Shown here piece after piece: positions 25,030 through 36,660 of a stretch of DNA of 64,000 bases. Below the pieces are notes generated by a model that saw only the letters and a list, made by a program, of their open reading frames with translations, had not been told where the DNA came from and searched no databases. The position numbers were made by a program, and so were the translations under genes. How positions within the stretch are numbered: the first letter of the stretch is position 1; each line of letters starts with the position of its first letter. Source of the stretch: Impatiens glandulifera (lineage: Eukaryota > Streptophyta > Magnoliopsida > Ericales > Balsaminaceae); assembly GCF_907164915.1 (NCBI RefSeq), contig NC_061862.1, positions 59,459,068-59,523,067 on the forward strand, written 5' to 3'.

Positions 25030-25860
25030 CTTTTTATATAATGATGCTTAATTTCAAAGTTTTTGGATTACTAGGTCAAGAGTTGTGCTTAATTTGGATA
25101 TATATGTAAAAGTAAATGAATACTTAGGTCGGATTGTGGGTTGACCCGTCCATAAACTTAAAATGGTTAAAAATAAAATAAAAATGCTATATGTATGTTT
25201 CGAATTTGCATCATAACAAAACAAATACAACTTTTTAACCAACTAGACTAATAAGACTTTATATTTTAAATTTAACACCAAATTTGATGAACGTGAGAAT
25301 TCTTAACAATATAAATTTAACTTTTTAACTAACTAATATATATATATATATATAATGATGCTTAATTTCAAAGTGTCCGGATTGCCGGATCAAGAGGTTA
25401 ATTTGGATATATATGTGAGAGTAAATGGATACTTAGGTCGGATTATGGGTTGATCCGTTCATAAATTTAAACGGTTAAAAATAAAATTAAAAATGATATA
25501 TATATATATATATATATATATGTTTCGAACATGCAACCTAACAAAACAAGTACAACCCTTTAACCAAGTGTGATTGAGATGTAGTTTGCCGAGGGATAAT
25601 AAGTCGGTAACAATTAAAAGTGGTTAAAAAGTGTGAATAAAATATTTTATTTACCAAATTGTGAGGTCACGAAGCTAAATATTAAAAAATATTAATCAAA
25701 TATTTGATTGACCAAAGTGAAAGTGTAAGCTCACGAGATAAGAGGTTAATTGGAAAAAAAAATATGTAATGAGATATGTGAGAAGATGAGTTATTTTACC
25801 GAAGTGAATAAAATGTGGAATGCGAGTGTTTTATTTTTTATTTTAATATATTATTCGTGA
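25030..25860 (-). repeat. Two more R repeat units plus a short array fragment, - strand
   Basis: R units with B-box-like GTTTCGAATTTGCATC (25198) and GTTTCGAACATGCAACC (25522), 324 bp apart, are followed at 25560-25860 by the reverse complement of the CT-rich array (GACCAAAGTGAAAGTGTAAG, GAGATATGTGAGAAGATGAG). The end of this piece is an inverted copy of the start of array B at 26380-26500. Confidence 0.65.
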
Positions 25861-26376
25861 TTTATTAAGAATTTTAAACATTGAATAGATATTATTATTA
25901 TAATTTTTTTATTAAATTTATTTTGTTTATATTTTTATCCGTTTGTATCGCACGTGAACCTTCTCAGTTCTATTAAATATCAAACTTTCTATTTTTATTT
26001 ATAAAGATTAACGTGTTTAAGAGACGCATTTAAGAAAATAAAATAAAAGTTGACCGATATATTTTTTTTTATTTATAAATATTTTTACCATCTATTTGGT
26101 GGATCGGACATATAAGTCATGTTAAATTTTAATTAACAAGTTACCATTTTTTACTTATAAAACTTTGTAAGGTGCTTTTTGGAAATCACAAAATTTTATT
26201 TGGGAGTAATGATATATATATATATATATATATTTTGTGAATTTGACATTAAAATTTTGATATTTTATTAGAAATAAATATGGAAGTATAAATTGAAAAG
26301 CTAAACAAATACGATGGTTAACATGATCATATATTTAAATGTTTAAATTTTTTAATAAATTATGAATAATATATTA
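25861..26376. other. Centre between inverted array copies
   Basis: About 500 bp of AT-rich sequence between the inverted array ends. The block at about 26230-26340 (TTTGTGAATTTGACATTAAA, GGTTAACATGATCATATA) is related to 24015-24130, so it is repeat material as well. No gene. Confidence 0.4.
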
Positions 26377-28190
26377 AAATAAAAAATAAACACTCTCATT
26401 CCATATTTTAGATTCTTCGGTTTAAACAACTCATCTTCTCACATATCTCATAACATATTTTTCCCAATGAATCTCTCATCTCTTGACCTTACACTTTCAC
26501 TTTGGTCAAATCAAAAATCTTAAATATTACTATTCTCTTTTTTACCCTCACGTTAGTCCATCAATGCTCAATCGACCTCTCATCTCGTGACCTTAAAGCA
26601 CTTTGACTAACCAACCATCTCATTCTACATTTATCTACCAATTCAAATCGAATTTTTTTATCTCGTGACCTTAATTTTCACTTCGGTCAAACAACTAATC
26701 TTCTTACATATTTTAACCACCCATATTAATTTCTTTCCCAATTGACCTCTATCTCGTTACCTTACTTTCACTTCGACTAATCACAAATCATCTCATTCCA
26801 TATTTATCCACCAATCACTATCGACATCTATTCTCTTGAAGACCTTACTTTCACTCCATTAAACAGCTCATCTTCTCACATATTTTATAATATACAACTC
26901 GTCATTCTTATCCTCACTTAAGCTAACCATACATCTCATTCCACATTTATCCACCTCAATTGACCTTTCATCTCGTTACCTTATTTTTACTTTGACTAAT
27001 TAACTATATCATTCCACATTATCCACAAATTCACAATCGACCTCTCATCTCGAGACCTAGCTTTCACTTTTTCAAACAACTCATCTCTACATATTTTACA
27101 ATATACAATCCGACCTTCTTTATCCTCAATTCGACTAACCATCCATCTCGTTCCACATTTATCCACTCCCATAATCCACCTCCCATCTCTTACCTTACAC
27201 TTTCACTTTGGTCAAATCAACCATCTCCAACATCACCAATCTCTTTTACTTTCACTTCGGTCACCAATTCCCAATTGACCTCTTATCTCGTTACCAATCT
27301 TCTCACATATTTGACAATATACAACCTGACTTTTTTATCCTCACTTCTGATAACTAACCATTTCATTAAACATTTATCCACACCTTAATCAACATCTCGT
27401 ATTGTGTGACCTTACACAATTTCATTTAGGTTAAATCAACCATCTCCAACATTAACAATCTCTTTTACCCTCAATTTGACTCATCAATCCCCAATCAATC
27501 TCTCATAGCGTGACCTTACTTACTTCGATTAACCAAAACCATCTCATTCCATTTTTATCCCACTCATCTCAATCAACCTCTAATCTCGAGACCTTACTTT
27601 CATTTTGGTCAAATAATCCATCTTCTCACATATTATACAATAAACAACCCGGCTTATTTATCCTCACTTCGACTGACCAACCAATCTCATTTCACATTTA
27701 TCCACCCTAATCGGACATCTCGTACCATGACCTTAAACTTTCATTTTGGTACATTATCAATCTCTTATACCATTCACTTTGGCACACCAATCCCCAATCG
27801 ACCTCTCATTGTGTGGAATACTCACTTCGACTAATGAACCATCTTATTCCATATTTTTATCAACCTCAATTGACCCAGTCGACCTCTCATTGTGTGGCAT
27901 ACTCACTTCGACTATTCAACCATCTCATTATATATTTTTACTCACTTCAATTAACATCTAATCTTGTGACCTTACACTTTCACTTCGGTCAAATCAATAA
28001 ACAACAAACCATCTCTTTCCATATCGTGAATGACATTTACCCAACCACCAATTTTATTGCATATTTTAACCATCCATCCCAATCGATCTCTAATTTTATG
28101 AATGTCATTTACCCACCCACCATTTTCATTGTATGCTTTAACCAATATCATTCGCATCCAACCATTTCCTAAGTTCGATAAACCAACGTT
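26377..28190 (+). repeat. Degenerate tandem array B (CT/AC-rich)
   Basis: The same phrases as array A: CATCTCATTCCACATTTATC, GACCTCTCATCTCGTGACCT, TTACACTTTCACTTCGGTCA, CATCTTCTCACATATTTTAC and TTTATCCTCACTTCGACTAA. They are arranged as drifting units of roughly 180-200 bp. Strand bias is as in array A. The open frames inside carry no domain. Confidence 0.75.
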
Positions 28191-28622
28191 TTATTTCATA
28201 TATCAACTAGCAATATTTAATAATAGTTTAAAAATTCTGGATAACACTTAAACCACTTGACCACTTAAGATTGTTGATTTATATTTATAATTTTTGTACA
28301 CATATATAATTTATATGACTAACAATTAAAAAATACTTAAATATATATAATATTTATATTTTTAAAATATTTAATAAATTAATTATTATTTTAATATATT
28401 TAAATTAAATATTTATTTTTAAATTTTATTATTTTTTCACTAAGGTTTATTATACATATAACTTAAATATTATTATACTATTAATGTTGATTTTTTATTA
28501 TTGTTTTAAATAAATTTTGAAATATTAATTTTATTTATGTAGATTTATTATTAAAATAAAAAATAAAGAAATGTGTCAATTTTTTTCCTAATTAACTAAA
28601 CTCTCTTTTTTCACTATTAAGG

Positions 28623-28704
<82 letters not shown>

Positions 28705-28715
28705 GATTCTGTGAA
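28191..28715. repeat. AT-rich spacer with long (AT)n tract
   Basis: A/T-rich sequence followed by an (AT)n tract at about 28627-28700. The tract sits at the position where R units elsewhere carry shorter AT runs, so it is probably an expanded R-unit microsatellite. Confidence 0.6.
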
Positions 28716-28845
28716 AGAATTAAAGGGTTTGTTAAAAGGTTATACTTATTTTGTTATGTTACAAGTTCGAAATGTACATATAATATTTTTATTTTTATTT
28801 TTAACCGGGTCAACCCTCAATTCGGTCTAAGTATTCGTTTACTCT

Positions 28846-28878
<33 letters not shown>

Positions 28879-29260
28879 CCAAATTAACCACATCTCTCGA
28901 TCCGGCAATCCATATACTTTGAAATTAAGAATTATTACATATATAGATTAGTTAGTTAAAAATTTGAACTTATATTGTTAAGAATGTCCCGAGTTCATCA
29001 AATTTGGTGTTGAATTTAAAATAAAAAATCTTATTATCCTAGTTGGTTAAATGGTTTTGTTTGTTTTGTTAGGTTGGATGTTTGAAACATACATATAGCA
29101 TTTTTAATTTTATTTTTAATCATTTTAAGTTTATGGGCATGTAAATTTACAATCCGACCCAAGTATCCATTTACTCTCACATATATATCCAAATTAACTA
29201 CAACTCTTGACCCGACAATCCAGACACTTTGAAATTAAGCATTATTATATAGATATCAAA
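28716..29260 (+). repeat. Two R repeat units, + strand
   Basis: Two copies 321 bp apart by their B-box-like sites (ACAAGTTCGAAATG at 28766, GGATGTTTGAAACAT at 29087). Both have GGTTAAAAGG or GGTTAAATGG (A-box-like), CAATCCGACCCAAGTATCCA and TTACTCTCACATATATATCC. They follow array B exactly as the unit at 20230 follows array A. Confidence 0.65.
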
Positions 29261-29299
29261 TTTTATATTTTTTACAAAGATTTACGCGTTTGGAGACTA

Positions 29300-29970
29300 T
29301 TTAAGAAAATTGTTAGGATCGACTACAACAATAGAAAGGGGGTTGAATATTGTTGTGTTAATCTTTACTTTCAATTCAATTTTAATCCTGTTAGGGACTT
29401 AAAATCTATTTCTATTCTTCGACAAATCGTCGCAAGCTCTTGAACGATTTCAAGTGCGGAAAAAACATGCTAGATTTGAAGCGGTAGATGCAAGACTGTT
29501 AGATGCAGTAAGGAATAAAACAAAAGTTTTATGGATGTTCGGAGATAAAACTCCTATGTCACCATTTCTTCTGTTTTTAGAAGGATTCTACTAGAGGACT
29601 TTGGTTTGTATAGCATCTACATAAACCCAGTCAGAACTCAAGACTTAATAGTTGTCTGTTCTAAACTCCTAGTTATCACTATGTTGAACAGACAACTTTC
29701 TGTTCAACTTACAACACTGAATATACTCTCAGATAGTGCAATGAATTATCTTTCAACTTAGCGTAATTGAAATACTGCACTTATGAAAGATGAGCTAGAA
29801 AGAGAGTAAATTTATCAAGAGTTCTAAAGTTTGTTGAAAACTTCTTGTTATTTGTATATGTGTGTTCGAAAAGTATGTTCGACGTTGTACTCTGGAGCCA
29901 TTATATATTGATGCATAGCAACGATCGAATCTGATTCTTGGATATGTGAATTGACCGGGAGGATTCTCCG
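29300..29970 (-). mobile_element. LTR-like retrotransposon fragment
   Basis: GACTACAACAATAGAAAGGG followed by GGTTGAATATTG resembles the edge of a plant retrotransposon LTR. The following 600 bp is of higher complexity than its surroundings and carries the inverted motif pair GTTGAACAGACAACTTTCTG. No gag or pol frame is attached, and the TG/CA ends and target duplication were not fixed. Orientation is a guess. Confidence 0.35.
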
Positions 29971-30489
29971 TAAAAGAAAACTCTTTTAGAAATGTACAAT
30001 TGTATAATTAACTTAGAAATATGCAATTGTATAATTAACTTGTATATTTATTAAAAGTTCTTATTTAGCATTTTTCTTCATTTATGTTAAAAACTGTATT
30101 ATTTTTTGTTTTCCATTTGTTAAAAACTTATTAGTTATTGGAAAGAATATCATATTTTATTATAAATTTGACTAGAAGTCGCAAATATATTTATATAAAA
30201 AATGTTCAATTTATAAAAATAAATTTGACAAAATGTGACATTAACTAACATAAATACGAAATTGACCTGCCACATCTAAATATGCATGTTTTATTTAATT
30301 TAAATATAAATTTCTCGTTTCAAACAAATCCATGGTTAAACCTTAAATCAAGATGTTAATGAATCAGTCCAGTTTTTCTATTACCGATTTATTTATGCTT
30401 TTATTCCGGACCAATCAAAATACAGTATTAATATTATATTATTAAATTACATCCGGGTTAAAAAAATCATAAACCCAAAAATATCACCG
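29971..30489. other. AT-rich spacer before the Copia element
   Basis: About 520 bp of A/T-rich sequence with no recognisable feature. Its last five bases next to the element (CTTCA, 30490-30494) form the target-site duplication. Confidence 0.5.
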
Positions 30490-30494
30490 CTTCA

Positions 30495-30821
30495 TGTTGG
30501 GAAAAACCATGACAGACACACAAAAGAAGAAACCAAACGAAAGAACACTAACAAAATTTGATAACGGAGTTCGGCCAAAATGTTGCCTACGTCTCCGAGC
30601 ACTAAGGCTATCAATTAATAAGGAATAAGAGATACAAATATTGGGTGCAATAAATCAAAGAGGGGAGAGTTTCTTTTATACACTAAGAAACTTCTCCAAC
30701 TCCCATCATCTTCCGATGTGGGATTTATCCTAATTGTGAATATAGTTTCTTTTATATACTAAGAAACTTCTTTCACTCTCATCATCTTCCGATGTGGGAT
30801 TCTAATTGTGCCAAAATAACA
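30495..30821 (-). repeat. 3' LTR of the Copia element
   Basis: 327 bp, TG...CA. It contains an internal direct duplication of about 90 bp: GTTTCTTTTATACACTAAGA through CATCATCTTCCGATGTGGGA occurs twice. The same duplication is in the other LTR, so it predates insertion. Confidence 0.9.
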
Positions 30822-30879
30822 AATCTCCACATTGGCACAATATCCAAATACTAATCTTCAATATTAAAAAATAAACCTT

Positions 30880-33229
30880 CAGTGCTTTCAATTGGCGCTC
30901 TTCAGCGCTGAGTCAACCGCGAAAGATGTTTACCAAATCTAAACAATTAGATTTGGTTTTCCCCATGTCTTTCATCTCGAACTCTTTACCCAATTGAGCC
31001 TTCGATTTGTCAACTTCATATTGGCTCTTTGATTCTATCAACATATCATCAACGTACAAGAGTAGATAGATGTAAAACTCATCTTACAATTTGCGTAAAT
31101 ACAAACTTGAACTGAATCTGCTTCTTATGTACTTGTGCTCCATCATAAACTTGTCAAGTCACTTGTACCATTGTCTCGACGATTGCTTCAACTTGTACAA
31201 TGATCTGTTCAACTTGCAAACTCAATTTTCTTTATCAGTAACTTTGAATCCATCTGGTTAATAAATGTAGATTTCCTCGTTCAAATGACCGTGTATGTCT
31301 GCGGTCTTCACATCTGGTTGAGCTAGCTCCAAATTAATCTACGTTACCAAGGCCAACAAAATTCTAATGGAAGAGTGTTTAACAACAGGATAAAGTACCT
31401 CATTATAATCACCTCCTTCCTTCTGAGCGTAGTTTTTAGCTACCAATTTTGCCTTGTAACGAACGTTAATTTTTTCGGAAAATCCTTCTTTCTTAGCAAA
31501 GATCCATTTACCACCAATAGCATTCTTCCCTTTTCGTAGATGCATCAACTTGCATGTCTCATTCTTCTGAATAGATTGCATCTCATCTTCCATAACACCT
31601 CTCCTTTTTCCATTTTTAGTACTTTTACTGACATCTGAAAAATTGGATGGAACATCATCTACGACTAGAAGTGCATAGGCTGCCATGTCAACAAACCGAC
31701 CTAGTTTTTGAGTAACTTGTCTTGGCCTGTTTACAACAATTAATTCACGTTGTTTTGAAGGTTCTTGGGTCAAAACCTCTTCCTCATTTAACTCTTCGTC
31801 TATCGTCGGAGAGTCACTTATAGTTGGGCTTATCTTTATCTACTCAAACTCCACCTATTGCGGAGTATAATCAATCTTGTCTGGTGTTACCTTATTCAAC
31901 ATTGAATAATCATCAAAAGTAACATCTCTACTGATAATGGTTTTCTTTGCATTCAAACACCAGAAGCGATATTCTTTAACTCCTGTAGTAAATCCCATAA
32001 AAGAGCGTTTTTTCCTCGTGGATCCAAATTTGATTCAACTTCATGATAATATATTGTAGAACCAAAAATATGCAAAGAATCATAATCAGTTGCAGGTTTT
32101 CCAGACCATACCTCTAATGGAGTCTTGCCACTAAGTGCAGATGATGGTAGGCGATTTACCAAATGTTGAGCGTATGACACAGCTTCTGCCCAAAATTTCT
32201 TGTCTAACCCAACATTAGACAACATACATCGAACTTTCTTCACCAATATCTTGTTCATACGTTCCGATACTCCATTCTGTTGTGGTGTTTTCCTGACTGT
32301 GAAGTGTCAAACTATGCCACATTCTTGGCATAACTTCTGGAATGAATCATTCTTGTATTCTCCATCGTTATCAGTCCGGAGAATTTTGATCTTTCTTCAT
32401 GTCTCGTCTTCAACTTGAGTTTTTCATTTAAGAAAAATCCTTAACACTTCATTTTTATTCTTCATAGTAAACACCCAAACTCTTCTGGAAAAATCATCAA
32501 TAAAAGTAACAAAATAATGTCTACCTTAAAGAGAAGGAGTCTTGGCAGGTCCCTAGACATCTGAGTACACATAATCCAAAATACCCTTGGTGTTATGGAT
32601 AGCAGTGCCAAATTTTACTCGCCTTTATTTTCCCAGAATACAATTTTCACAAAAATCTAACTTACAAACTTTTGTACCTTTCAACAATCCTTGCTTGACA
32701 AGAGTTTGCATAGATTTCTCACCAGCATGCCCCAATCGCATATGTCATAGTTTTGTTGCCTCTAATTCCTTACTGCTCCCGGAAGTTGATACACATGATG
32801 TCCCATTAACTATACTATCTTGATAGTAATACAAATTATTACTCTTCCTAGTATCTTTCAACATCACTAGGCTCCAGAGATTACCTTAAGAATTCCATTT
32901 TCCATTTTCACATGTAGACCTTCTTACTCCAAGGCCCCCAAAGAAATGAGATTCTTTTTCATATTCGGTATGTACCGAACCTCTCTGATAATTCTGGTGG
33001 ATCCGTCCTTATTTCTCAGCTTGATTGAACCTATTACTTTTATTTTACATGTATTAGCACCTCCCATGTAAACAACTCCACCATCCAGCTCCTTAAAGTC
33101 AAAGAATTACTTTCGAACTAGTGTCATATGATAAGTGCAGGCTGAGTCCAATATCCACGCATCAGGATGTAATGTTGTGTGTGACATCGATAAAGAGTAT
33201 TCTGAATCTACATCACCTTTGTTTTCTGC
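30880..33229 (-). pseudogene. Copia pol remnant (protease, integrase, partial reverse transcriptase)
   Basis: In order on the minus strand: protease-like LDSACTYHM (about 33150); the gag-pre-integrase stretch; integrase with LRTDNDGEY, TPQQNGVSERMN and KFWAEAVSYAQHLVNRLPSS (to about 31950); then the start of reverse transcriptase with KWIFAKKEGFSEKINVRYKA and LVAKNYAQKEGGDYNEV (31773-31339). Further 3', LLLYVDDMLI is still readable near 31060, but the frame is broken. RNase H is missing before the 3' LTR. Family members normally carry all four enzymes on one polyprotein. Confidence 0.8.
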
Positions 33230-34045
33230 AACATTTGCATATTCAGAATCTTTCTCTTTCTACTTCAACTTTGGGTAGTTAGTCTTCCAATGTTCTTTCT
33301 CACGACAGAAAACACATTTATCTTTGGCAACTCTACTTTCATATCTTCCTTCTTTCCCTTTTGATTTGCTTTGTTGATGGCCCCTGACCATCAATGCTTC
33401 ATCTGATGTACCTATTTTGATTTTCCTTTTGTCCTACTTTCTCAATTCATGACTATATAAAGCAGAACTTACAACATCAAGAGAAACATTTCCCTTCCCA
33501 TGAAGTAACGTTGTTTCTAAGTGTTCAAATTCATCAGGAAGGGACGATAGCAACATCAAAACAAGATTTTCATCCTCAAACTTAACATCAAGGTTTAACA
33601 GATCTGCTACTAATTCATTAAACTTAGTAATATGTTCATTCATAGTAGTACCTGATTGGTAATCAAACCGGAACAATCATTTCTTCATAAGGAGCTTATT
33701 CTGACCACTCTTCTTCAGAAATTTATCCTTCAATGCTTGCCACAGCTTCTGTGCAGAAGTTTTATTCTTCACAGCATACTTCTACTCTCTAGACAAGCAT
33801 GATCGAATTGTTCCGCACGTCAACCGATGCATGATACTCTACTCTCTTTTTTCTATACAATCTGACTTTCTGACCTCAATAGCAACATTTAGACCCTGTT
33901 GAAAAAGATAATCTAGAACCTCGCATTGCCACATGCCGAAATGTCCAGTTCCATCAAAGATTTCCACCGCAAACTTCAAATTCGACATCGGTGTCCTCGT
34001 CCAAGATGACGAAGGAGTTGACGCCCCTTTTGAAGACTCCACCAT
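33230..34045 (-). pseudogene. Copia gag remnant with zinc knuckle
   Basis: It starts MVESSKGASTPSSS and runs through FDGTGHFGMWQCEVLDYLFQ, the usual N-terminal 'F.G..Y..W' block of Copia gag, about 35 codons after the primer-binding site. A second frame (33676-33434) has FRFDYQSGTTMNEHITKFNE and VLMLLSSLPDEFEHL, the UBN2-type gag core. Near 33300 a knuckle of the form CVFCREKEHWKTNYP has Tyr where the last Cys is expected. Stops and a frame change separate the pieces. Confidence 0.8.
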
Positions 34046-34077
34046 GCCAAGGACGAACCTTCCGCTCTAATATCACT

Positions 34078-34406
34078 TGTTGGGAAAAACCCTGACAGAA
34101 ACACAAAAGAAGAAAACCAAACGAAAGAACACTAACAAAATTTGATAATGGAGTTCGGCCAAAATGTTGCCTACGTCTCCAAGCACTAAGGCTATCAATT
34201 AATAAGGAAGAAGAGATACAAATATTGGGTTCAATAAACCAAAGAGGGGAGAGTTTCTTTTATACACTAAGAAACTTCTCCAACTCCCATCATCTTCCGA
34301 TGTGGGATTTATTCTAATTGTGAATATAGTTTCTTTTATATACTAAGAAACTTCTTTCACTCCCATCATCTTCCGATGTGGGATTCTAATTGTGCCAAAA
34401 ACAACA
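34078..34406 (-). repeat. 5' LTR of the Copia element
   Basis: 329 bp, nearly identical to the LTR at 30495-30821. It adjoins the primer-binding site on the inner side and the CTTCA duplication on the outer side. Read on the minus strand this is the promoter-bearing LTR. Confidence 0.9.
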
Positions 34407-34411
34407 CTTCA

Positions 34412-34919
34412 TTCCGGGTTAAACTTGAAACGCAATTGAGTGAAGATTATTTTACTTTCATTTATAGCGTTAATGTAAATGAAACAAGCTTCACTCGACA
34501 ATGCTTGCTTCTGTTACAAACTATAACTAAAAATGATCCGACGAATATTATGGAGCCACATGGATGCTAGAGGACAGTTGGATGAAAAATCTTAGTTTTA
34601 GTTATTAATTTCCTTATGTATGTAATAGCCCTTGAACTTACTTTATCTTTTTATTTAGGCCCTTGTCTATTAGGCCAACTCATCCATAATTTGTAACAGA
34701 ATCATTAGGGTATTTATATTCGGTAGATTCTTCACATTAGGGCATATATGTTGAATGTAAGAGCTTTTTGCTCACTTTTCTACCTCTCATCTCCTTCATC
34801 AGTTATCCGGCTAGATTTCTTTCTCTCATCTCAATCTGAAGTTCGTATCAGCTTCACTTGTATTCAAATTTGTAAACATGAAAATTTGACCTACCCTATT
34901 TTTTACTAAGGTAGATTAA
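34412..34919. other. Spacer between the Copia element and the SINE
   Basis: About 500 bp. The stretch at about 34600-34870 (AATAGCCCTTGAACTTAC, GGGTATTTATATTCGGTAG, GAGCTTTTTGCTCACTTTTC) looks like retrotransposon LTR or leader sequence, but no boundary or protein could be fixed. Confidence 0.35.
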
Positions 34920-34935
34920 TTTATAATATTATTTA

Positions 34936-35086
34936 GGAAAAAAAAATGGGGCAAAGGATTAAGTATGTAGCCCGCAAACACACTTAATCATTTAACCAGG
35001 CGCAGAAATTGCCGCCTGACAGGCTCGAACCCAGGAACTTAGGGTTGATATCCAACTCTTTTTGCCGCTAAGCTAGAAGAGAGGAT
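34936..35086 (-). mobile_element. tRNA-derived SINE with perfect 16-bp target-site duplication
   Basis: Read on the minus strand it begins CCTCTCTTCTAGCTTAGCGG (A box TAGCTTAGCGGC), then CTGGGTTCGAGCCTGTCAGG (B box GGTTCGAGCC) about 40 bp later, and ends in a short T-rich tail after GCCCCA. The flanks carry the identical 16-mer TTTATAATATTATTTA (34920-34935 and 35087-35102). Together these are the diagnostic parts of a Pol III-transcribed SINE moved by LINE machinery. It is about 150 bp long and well preserved, so fairly recent. Confidence 0.88.
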
Positions 35087-35102
35087 TTTATAATATTATT
35101 TA

Positions 35103-36430
35103 TAATAATATTAAAATAATATTTTTAATTTTTTAATTCAAAATAACCTAAAGGATGAATTAAAAACAAATTAAGGATTAATTATTGTGATAATTGAACC
35201 ATAATTAGGAAAATTACTCAAAAATTCAAAAATAATTTGAGGTTAAAATATTGTATTTATTTTACCAAATTAAACCCAAGAAGGTGTTGAAATTATTTAA
35301 TTAGGATTTTAAAACAAATTAAAATATTATGTTTAATTTATGGCTTAAAACAATTAAATAAATACCCTAAATTCCCAAAAATACCAAAAAATAAAAAATA
35401 TGAACATAATTTTTATTATGATTCCAAAAATAATTTTTGTGGAATTTTTGGTGAATAAAAATGCAAGAAAGAGATTAAAATTCGATTTCAAATAACACTT
35501 TTATTAAAAATTAAACTAATAATCTAGTATAGTTGAAATTATGTTTAATTGATGCAGCAAGTTTTCAGACCATCGGATCAGCGTTGTATTTTCATACAGT
35601 GCCGAGGAATCTATCACGCATGCTCGCTGTAACGGAGCACGTGCGCACCCGGGTCTGCATCAGATCCACTAACGGAACGTCAGGTCCGTTAGAGGAGAAC
35701 GCTGGACGTAGACGGAACGCCAACGACGGGTTCAAGACAGATCAAAACAACGTCGATTTGATCTTCGTCTTCACGAAAACTTGCAACTCGCGATGATCTC
35801 GGATGATCTTCTAAAAGGTCTAGCGCCTTCGATAATCCACCTTATCCTCTGATTTCCTCGCCTACATGTTCGTCTTATCTTTATCTTCAATAGCCCTATA
35901 GATAGGAGGGACACCTCGACCTAAACTTAGGCTGCCACGAATTGGATTAGAACTAGGGATAAGAATGAAAGTCAACGAATTCAACTTGAATTCGACTACC
36001 TCCACCGACTTTAGGATAGTATAAATACTCCATTAGGTCTTCTCTACCAATCCATCAAAAATCACAACTTAATACACTACAAATCGAACTTTGAAGATTC
36101 TGGTCAATAATAATTTTGTGAAAACTTGTTCTGGACACCACAATTCTGATCTAGGCTTCTGGAAAGCCTCAAACACATCTAAGAAGTGTTCTCCAAGTGT
36201 TAGTATGAATTCAGAAGATTTGTATTTCAATTTGTAATTGAAAATTTGATTTTTTTTCAAAATTTCCAAGTTTGTTCGGTTTGATATGTTCTAGGGTTTA
36301 ATTATGTGATTTCTTTGTTTAGAATCATTACATATATCAAGTATGAACTTTCTGTTGAAAAAAATCATATCAAATCATCCTGAATCAAAATTTTCGAAAA
36401 TTTGAATATGATAAACTTCTAGTAGGTTGA
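35103..36430. other. Unidentified stretch, partly GC-richer
   Basis: A/T-rich to about 35520, then a more balanced stretch (35530-36000). An 87-codon + frame (35533-35796) there has no recognisable domain. Motifs such as GGAACGCCAACGACGGG and CGTCGATTTGATCTTCGTCT are reminiscent of retrotransposon LTRs. I could not assign it. Confidence 0.3.
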
Positions 36431-36439
36431 GGGAAAATC

Positions 36440-36660
36440 ATTGTTTATGTTCACTCGGGCGATTGTCTCGATGACTATCGCAAGAGTAAAATGTATCGAT
36501 TCCTCAAGATATACCTCGGAAAACCAAAATATATAACACTCCCGTGTAAGTAGAGGTGTTAAAATCACCGTTTATGATCACCTAGTTGGTTGTCCTGTTG
36601 ACTATCAGAAGAGCAAAACGTATTGATTCCACCAGATATACCCTGGAAGTAAAAAAAGAA
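36440..36660. repeat. Diverged tandem duplication, about 120-bp unit
   Basis: Two neighbouring copies align block by block: TTATGTTCACTCGGGCGATT with TTATGATCACCTAGTTGGTT, GACTATCGCAAGAGTAAAAT with GACTATCAGAAGAGCAAAAC, and CAAGATATACCTCGGAA with CAGATATACCCTGGAAG. Function unknown. Confidence 0.6.

Larger units (their letters stand above)
30495..34406 (-). mobile_element. Ty1/Copia LTR retrotransposon with both LTRs, internally decayed
   Basis: 3912 bp bounded by TGTTGGGAAAAAC...ACA LTRs (30495-30821 and 34078-34406) and flanked by the 5-bp duplication CTTCA (30490-30494, 34407-34411). The element reads on the minus strand. Inside the right-hand LTR (its 5' LTR) lies TGATATTAGAGCGGAAGG, a variant of the TGGTATCAGAGC primer-binding site for initiator tRNA-Met. 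Gag, zinc knuckle, protease, integrase and the start of reverse transcriptase follow in Copia order. Frames are interrupted and the RT/RNase H end is truncated, so it cannot move by itself. The LTRs differ at about ten bases plus two small indels by eye (roughly 3%), so insertion is not very old. Confidence 0.92.

Noticed and set aside
18760..28190. Open frames within the CT-rich arrays as Thr/Ser/Pro-rich proteins
   Set aside because: They change frame constantly, carry no domain and simply reflect the strand-biased repeat.
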